Positions 56,690 to 64,000 of a stretch of 64,000 bases of DNA are shown piece after piece. The position numbers were made by a program, and so were the translations under genes. The stretch spans positions 87,843,501-87,907,500 of the forward strand of contig CM044318.1 in the NCBI GenBank assembly GCA_024291935.2. Direction: 5' to 3'. This DNA is from Okapia johnstoni. Its lineage: Eukaryota; Chordata; Mammalia; Artiodactyla; Giraffidae. The notes below the pieces were generated by a model, which was not told the DNA's origin, ran no database searches, and saw only the letters and a program-made list of their open reading frames with translations. Numbering within the stretch: the stretch's first letter is position 1; each line of letters begins with the position of its first letter.

Positions 56690-58290
56690 TCCCAAGTCTT
56701 TTTTTTTTTATGATTTCTAAGTGTTTGAGAAATGTCACCTGTTTCAAAGGTGCGGGAGTTGTGCTCCTATGTTTTCTTCTAGAACACTTACAGGGAGCGT
56801 TTTTTCGGGGAGGTCTCTTTTCCATCTGAGTTGATCTTTGCGCTTGGTGTGAGGTAGGGGTCAGAGTTCTTTTCTCCCCCCGCAGAGACATCAGTTGTTT
56901 CAGCAGCACTTGCTGAAGAGTTGTTCCTTCCCCAGTGAACCATCTCGGCAGCTTTGTGCGATGAGCGGCCCACGCGCGTGCGGGGGATCTCTGGACTCCG
57001 CCCCCTTCACCGCCGTCTCTCCTCGCAGGAACCCCGCTCTGCCCTAGTGACTGTGGCTTCCAGGAGGCGCCGACATCGGGTGGCACGAGTCCTCCTGCCT
57101 GGCTCTGTTTTCCCCGAAATCGCTCTCCCTCTGCTGTATCTCTGCCTTTTCGTGTCAGTTTTAGAATCGCTCTGTCAATTTCTTCACATTAATGGGGCTG
57201 CATTAACCCTACGCATCAGTTTGGAGGAAATGGATATCTGAGCAACACTGAGTCTCCCAAATCATAAACGGATCCTTTGTTTCACATAATATTCTTCACT
57301 CTCCCTCGGTAATATTATACAGTGTTCGGTGTATGGGTCTTACACATGTTCTATTGCCTTTGTCCTAAACATGGCATGTTTTAATGCTATTGCACATTTT
57401 TGTAATTGGCTTTACTTCATTAGAGCACTCTAAGGTTCACAGCAGAGCTGAGTGGAGGGTCCAGCGTTTTCCCATCCACCTCATGCCCCACGTGCAGCCT
57501 CCCCTGGTGAACGCCACTTTTCAGAGGGCATTTTATTACGAGTGATCCGCTTCTGCTGGCATGAGATCGTCACCGGGTCCACTGATTCCATCTCCGCTCA
57601 TGGCTGGCGCTTTTGTTCACTCTGAGGGTTTGGACAAGTGTGGGTGACACGTGTCCATCCTCAGTGTCACACAGAGCCATTTCACTGCCCTAAACGCCCT
57701 CCGGGCTCCTCCTGTGCAGCGCTGTCTGTCCCTCCCCTGGCAACCGCGGACCCTGTTATTGTCTCCATGGTTCTCGTTGTCCCAGAGTGCCATCGAGTTG
57801 GAGTCACACCGTAAGCAGCCTTTTCAGACGGGCTTCCTTCCCTCTGTCATAAGCGTTCAGAGTTCTCCCCTGTCTCTCGTGCCTTGCTGGCTCATCCCTT
57901 TGGGCCCTGAATAATATCCCATCGTCCGGATGGATCACAGTTTATTAGTCCGTTCACCTGCAGAAGGGCTTCGTGGTCGCTCCCAAGTTTGGGCAGTTAT
58001 GATAAAGCCGCTATAAACATTTGCGCACAGGTTTCTGTGCGGATGTACGTTCTCAACTCCTTTGGGTAAACATCAAGGAACACCGCTGCTGGATCGATCA
58101 TACGGTAAGAAAATATTTATTGTTGTCGGAAACCGCCAGATTGTCTCCTGAAGTGCCGACTGTCCGCACCCCCCAGTGAGAGGAGAGTTCGAGCTCCCCA
58201 GCCTCTCCGGTCCCGGTGTCAGTGTTTTGGGGCTCTGACCGCTCTAACAGGGGTGCAGTGGTACCACACGTTAATTTACACTCTTCTCAG
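56690..58290 (-). mobile_element. Old L1, antisense, several segments
   Basis: Reverse-complement L1M-like text includes aagagttgttccttccccag, aatcgctctgtcaatttctt, gttctcgttgtcccagagtg, gttatgataaagccgctata and ttgggtaaacatcaaggaac. It is CpG-rich and strongly diverged. Segment borders are approximate. Confidence 0.75.
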
Positions 58291-58320
58291 TGGGTTCGCG
58301 AGCAGGGGGGGGGCCCCGCA

Positions 58321-59056
<736 letters not shown>

Positions 59057-59057
<1 letters not shown>

Positions 59058-62000
59058 GTCTGTGTGTGTGAGTCTGTGTGTGCGTGTCTCCTGTCTTGTC
59101 CTGAAAAGCCTGCAAGCAGTGCTTCTCAGGGTCTCAGTTTTGTGGAGGGTGGTGGGCAGACTCCAGGCACCCCCATGACCCCCGCTGCCCACCGTCTCGT
59201 GTGAGCCCCTCCCGGCAGGTGTGTGTCTGGGGATTGGCCTGGTGCTGGCCCCCACCCTGCCTGAGCCCCCACAGATGGAGGGGTGCTGTGGACCCCCATC
59301 CGGGGGCTGCGTCTCTCCAGACGCTCCCGTCTCAGCTCATGTTTCTGGCAAAGCCGGGCTGAACTGGACAGTTTCCAGCCGTGGGGGAGCCCAGCTGGCC
59401 CGCTGCGCCTCCTGGGGCTCTGCGGGGAAGGGACAGGGTCTCCCCTCTCTGGGGGCTCCATCCTGGCTCCGCGGGAGCAGCACCCTCGCTCTCGGGGTGA
59501 CGTCCCCCCAGGCGAGGGGCGCGGGCAGGAAGCCCCTCCCCAGGTCGGCGCCCCGCCCAGTGAGCGTGGGGGCAGAGCACGGAGGGTCCCCGAGGAGCCT
59601 GGGCACTGCCCCTGTCCAGGCCTCGAGGTGGGCTGACCGCCGGCTGGGGAGGGCGGGGCGGCCGTGACCAGTCGAGGGGACCCTGCTGTGCTGGGACAGG
59701 TGTCTGCAGGCCGGTGCCGTCCCCGGGGGCCGGAGTAAGACGAGGCGAGGTGGTGAGCGTCCCCGCCTTGGCGTCTGCGTGAGTCTCCCAGGGCTGTGCT
59801 CCCAGATGGGCCTGGAGCCCCAGGGCCCCTCTCCCCTCAGGAGGCACCTGGGGGCCCCGCACTTTGACCTTTGTGCTGAGGCCCAGGAGGCTGGTCTCAG
59901 AAGGTGCTTCGCTGTCGCTGGGCGAGCTGAGTGGGGCTCGGACCCTCTGTCGGGGTTCCCGTGAGGACGGCCGACCGGGGGTGGGGGCGGCGTGCAGGCA
60001 GTGGCCCGGCCGGCCTTTCTCCGATGAGCTCACTCTGGCGGTGTTTCCAGAAGCGCCCGCACGCACACGTGTTCGCCCTCCCCGTCCTGAGGCCCAGGAC
60101 AAGCCCTGAGAACACTTCATTCCCCGACTACAAGCCGCGACTAAGATCGGCTTCAAAAACGTGAACTGGGCCACGCCGCAGGGGTGGGGTCCGATCCCAC
60201 AGAGCTCGGGCCATCAGCACGCCCCCGAGGCTCAGCCTGTGACCACCCCGCCGGCCAGCCCACCTGAGCCTCTGATTCTGCATCAAAGTGTTTGTGCAAA
60301 GCTCAGCAGAGGTTTCTGAGGAACAGGAACGCCAACAGCCACCCTCCCCGCCGACCTGCCCACAGTGTCTCGATTTAGCTCACCCACTGCCCCCGCAAGC
60401 CTGGCCCATCAGCTGCAGCCACATGTTCGAGCGAGGGTGCACACCCTCCCCGGCCCTGCACCCCCCACCCCCACACTGAGCTCTGACGCTGGCTGTCTCC
60501 TCCAGGACCGCTCCTCTCCCCTCTCACCCCTTCTGGTCACTGTCCTGGACCTGGGGCTGCCCTCTCGCCCTCCCCCACCCGCTTTCCAGGCCCCCAAGGA
60601 AGAGAGCCGCTGGCCGTGGCCCTCAGCCCGCTCCACTCCCTTCTGCCCACATCTGGGACCCTGACTCCCGGAGCCGGGGGTGGACGAAGGCCAGGCACCG
60701 GGCGTACAGAGGCTGGGGGCTCAGTCTTGGCGGGAGTGGAGCCCCTGCCGAGATGGCCAGCACTGTCAGGGGCCCAGGTCTGCCCAGAGAGCCCAGCCCG
60801 GCGGGCTCCAGGAGCGGGGGCCGGGAGAGGGGCCCTGTGCGGCCGCGCTCACCAACTGGGAAGGACTGAGAGTCTCCAGGCTCCTCCCGGCCCCGCCCGA
60901 GTGTCCCTGGCCCTGCGGGGTCACGGCAGAGCCTGTGCCACCTCGCAGAGAAGGGCACCCGTCCTCCCAGGGAGCCACCTCCCAGCGACGCCCGGAGGTG
61001 AGGCCGTGAAGGCGGCCAGCTGCCCGTGTGCCCACCTCCCGCTCAGGCTGCGGCCTTGCTCTGGGTTTGCCATTGTGGGTTTTACGTTGGCAGGTGCTGG
61101 ATATTTTTGTGATCCTGTGCATATTCTGGGTTTTGTTCTAGGATTCTGTTAAATTTCTTGATCCTTGTGGATCTGGCTTCTTAATATTTGTGAGGTGGGA
61201 CCAGGGTTGTGTTTTTTCCAAGGTCCCTATTTTTCACCAGGGAAACCCTTCCAAGGATCTACCCAGGGCCCAGGGGTCGCAAGGTTCTCTAATCCAGCGG
61301 GAGGGAGCCTCCTCTAATCTTATCTCTGGCCCGTCCCCGACCTCAGTGGTCTCCACACACACGTGCTGGCCAGGATCCAGGAGGACGCACGTGGGGCCCT
61401 GCGACCCCCTCCTGGTTCCTCTCCTTGTGACAGGCGATTCTCCGTCACAGGGTCAGACCGGACAGCCCACCCCCAGAGCCTTCCCGCCTGCCCCACCCGC
61501 CCTGCCCGCAGACCAGGACCCACCCGGGCAGACTGTAATCAGAATGGATTGTTCGCAATCACGCAGCTGTGGGTAAGTTTCCCAAAATAAGGGCCTGAGG
61601 AGAGAGATGGGCAACTTCGCCCTCTGCACCAGAGAACAGGAAGAATGGAAAAACCCAGCAGGGTTGGGGGGGGCCCTCGCCGAGAGGCTGCCCTTGGGGA
61701 CACTCCGGCCTCACCGTCCACCCTCCCCGCGGACCTCCCTGTGCGCACAGGGCTGCGCTGGCCCCTGCTCTGACCCTCAGGTGTCGAGACCCTGCAGCTG
61801 CCGGGGCTCCGTCCTTTCAACCCTGCTCGGACGACCCCAGCCTGGACGGCGCATCCTGGAGACCCCATCACGAGGGCCACGGTCTACGAGGCACTGGGAC
61901 CAGGCTGCCACCTGGGAACACTTGCTCTGCAGGGAGAACCCTCCATAGTGATGTGGAGGAAGGAGGGCCCCGGGGCTGCGATGGGAGGGTCTCACGAGTG

Positions 62001-62655
62001 GTGGGGACCCCCCACTTTGGAGCAGCCAGCTCAGCACCAGGCCAGGCCTCCCTGAGGCTCCAGAGGAGCCAGAGGGAAATCACGCCTTTGCTTCCAAGCC
62101 AGGCCCTGGAGCAGAAGCCTTGGTCTGGGTGCAGCCTGAGCCTCTCCACGGGCTGGGGCCGAGCAGGCAGCGGCTCCCAGCCCAGCCTCTCAGAGATAAG
62201 CGATGACCCTGGGCCCTATCTGGATGGAGCCAGCCTGAGCCCCTTGAGGGGCTGGGTGTGAGCGGGCGGCTCCGTGAGCCCAGTGGGGCCAACACCCTGG
62301 ACCTGATGGGGCTCCTTGCCAGGCGGGCACTGAAGGGGCCCTGCCTTCCGGGGACACTCTGACTTCAAGGTGGACACTCTGCCCTGCTGAGCAGAGCTCC
62401 TCCTCAGACTCAGCTCTGCCAGCATCCACCCAGGACCCTGACTGTGCTTGTCTGTGGCCCCTGGTCTGGGCAATGGGTCCCTGCTCGTGGGCCCCAGGAC
62501 GTGGTTCTAGGCAAAAACTGCATCTCCAAACCCACATCCCTGGACAACTCCTGTGTGCACGCCAGGCCCGGTGCACACGGGGCCCCTGCACCTCGTCTCC
62601 CAGGCTCATCATGGGGTGGGGGTTGCCAGCCTCACCAATACCAGTCAGTGCCCAT
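59057..62655. other. GC-rich spacer, no gene recognised
   Basis: No coding family was recognised despite frames of up to 280 codons on the minus strand. The patch at about 61060-61190 (gcaggtgctggatatttttg) looks like an old interspersed repeat that I cannot name. Confidence 0.5.
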
Positions 62656-63090
62656 CTTCCCACATTTCCCAATCACTGTGGTTTTGACCCAGTTTAGTGA
62701 CCAACAATGCTGGGCACCTTTTGGGTGTGTGTTGGCCATCTCTGTACCTTCTCTGATGGAATATGTATTCACACATTTTGCCTACTTTCTATTAGGGTTA
62801 TTACTGAGTTATAAGAGCTCTTTATATATTTTGGATAGGAGTTCTTCGCCAGATACATGATTTCCTTTACCCTGTGGCTTTTCATTTTCATGTCTTTTGA
62901 AATCCAGTCTATCCATTTTTTTAAATTATTGTGCTTTCCGTGTTGTACGCAGAAAATCTTTGCCTAACCCAAGGTCACGAGGTCTTACTCCTGTGTTCTT
63001 GTGAAGAGTTTTATAATTTTAGTTTTTCATTTAGGTCTTTGATTCATTTTGACCAAATGCATCTTGTTTTTAAATCCTCCTTCCCACCGT
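62656..63090 (-). mobile_element. L1 fragment, antisense
   Basis: The text ataagagctctttatatatt, cttcgccagatacatgattt and aaatctttgcctaacccaag is reverse-complement L1 ORF2, fairly well preserved. L1-like text may continue to about 63340. Confidence 0.85.
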
Positions 63091-63749
63091 GAGTGCTGAC
63101 TTCCCATCATCGTCACGTGTGGAGAAGGCTGACCTTTCCCCAGTGAGTTCTGTCCGTGCCTTTGTGGGAAATCAGCTGACGGTGAGTGTGACGGTTTATT
63201 TCTGGACCCTGGATCCTGTCCCACTGCTCCATGCTCTGTCCTTGTGCTGAGCCGGTCTTGATGGCTGTGGCCCTGCAGTCCGTTTCTAAACTTACTTTGT
63301 TCTTTTTCGAGATTGCTTGTCCTCTCCGAGGCCTTTGCTGTCCACGCGGCAGGCTTTCAGCCTCTGCAGCAGCTGCTTCTGGCTCTCGGTGTCAGAACCT
63401 TCCCCTGAGCCTCTCGCTGTCCCCCACCTGAGCCCCCAGTGGGGACTGGGGGTCCAGGGCTGCGATGCTCAAGGTGTTGGGCCCGTGGTGGCTGGGTGGT
63501 CACAGGGGAAGGGGTTCTGCAGGTCAGCAGGCCGGGGTCTGAGCTGCGTCCTCGGGGCTCGGTCAAGGTGTGTGATGCCCCCCAGCGAGGGCGCTCGGGG
63601 AGCTGAGCTTCCGGACAGTCGAGTCACCTAGGTAACTGGCCGAGGGGCCCGCCTGGGTCGTCTCATGGAAGGGCTGAGCGGGACAGGTGGACTTCAGTTT
63701 TCTCTGTAAACAGCCTCAAACCACGAGCCACGTGGAAGCCCCTGCGTGT
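63091..63749. other. Mostly unique sequence, no gene recognised
   Basis: The first 250 bp may be decayed L1. The rest is unique GC-rich DNA. Confidence 0.45.
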
Positions 63750-63963
63750 GTGGGTTACGTCGCTTCAGTCGTGTCTGACTCTTTGCGACCCCGTGGACTG
63801 TAGCCCGCCAGACTCCTCTGTCCATGGGATGCTCCAGGCGAGAACACTGCGGTGGGTCGCCATGCCTTCCTCCAGGGGATCTTCCCTACGCAGGGATGGA
63901 ACCCGTGTCTCTTTTGTCTCTGGCATTGGCAGGCGGGCTCTTTACCACCACGGCCACCCGGCC
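63750..63963 (-). mobile_element. Bov-tA type SINE
   Basis: Reverse-complement copy: cgcttcagtcgtgtctgact, ttccagggggatcttcc-like body and head ggcgggctctttaccaccac. Confidence 0.95.
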
Positions 63964-64000
63964 TCCCCTTCCAGACCGAGGCCAGTGGGGACGTGGGCCT

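Overview
The window is mammalian nuclear DNA from a ruminant (cattle, sheep or goat type). It carries several copies of the ruminant-enriched RTE retrotransposon BovB, about ten Bov-tA-type tRNA-derived SINEs and a few older CHR-type SINEs typical of cetartiodactyls. These sit on a background of decayed L1. Long stretches are very GC-rich and full of minisatellites, which fits a chromosome-end region. Nothing points to bacterial, viral or plasmid DNA.

The only protein-coding gene I can support is the 5' part of CFAP46 (formerly TTC40), on the minus strand. CFAP46 is a large TPR-rich protein of the C1d projection of the ciliary and flagellar central apparatus. I traced eleven coding exons, from the start codon at 20869 to an exon ending at 664. 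Their splice signals and codon phases agree at every junction but one: the exon 3 acceptor leaves the frame off by one. One further exon that I expect between exons 10 and 11 was not found. The remaining exons lie beyond the left edge. Upstream of the start codon there is a CpG-rich promoter with a good RFX X-box (20933-20945), the signature of ciliary genes.

Region by region: 1-20.9 kb is CFAP46. Its intron 9 (2.3-12.4 kb) is a nest of antisense L1, BovB and CHR insertions. It contains a 2.76 kb, 41-bp-unit minisatellite whose unit is recognisably a piece of L1 ORF2. Intron 7 holds a CA-rich minisatellite. The CpG island and GC-rich flank cover 20.8-24 kb. A nearly full-length but dead BovB lies at 24.06-27.12 kb. 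From 27 to 64 kb I see no gene, only retrotransposon debris, SINEs, five or more short minisatellites and unique GC-rich DNA. A 736-bp almost pure G tract at 58.3-59.06 kb is either an extreme G-quadruplex-prone repeat or, more likely, an assembly or base-calling artefact.

I found no new multi-gene system. The most interesting objects are the L1-born minisatellite with its stop-free minus strand, the exon 3 frame problem, the X-box, the inverted BovB cluster at 54.9-56.4 kb and the G tract.
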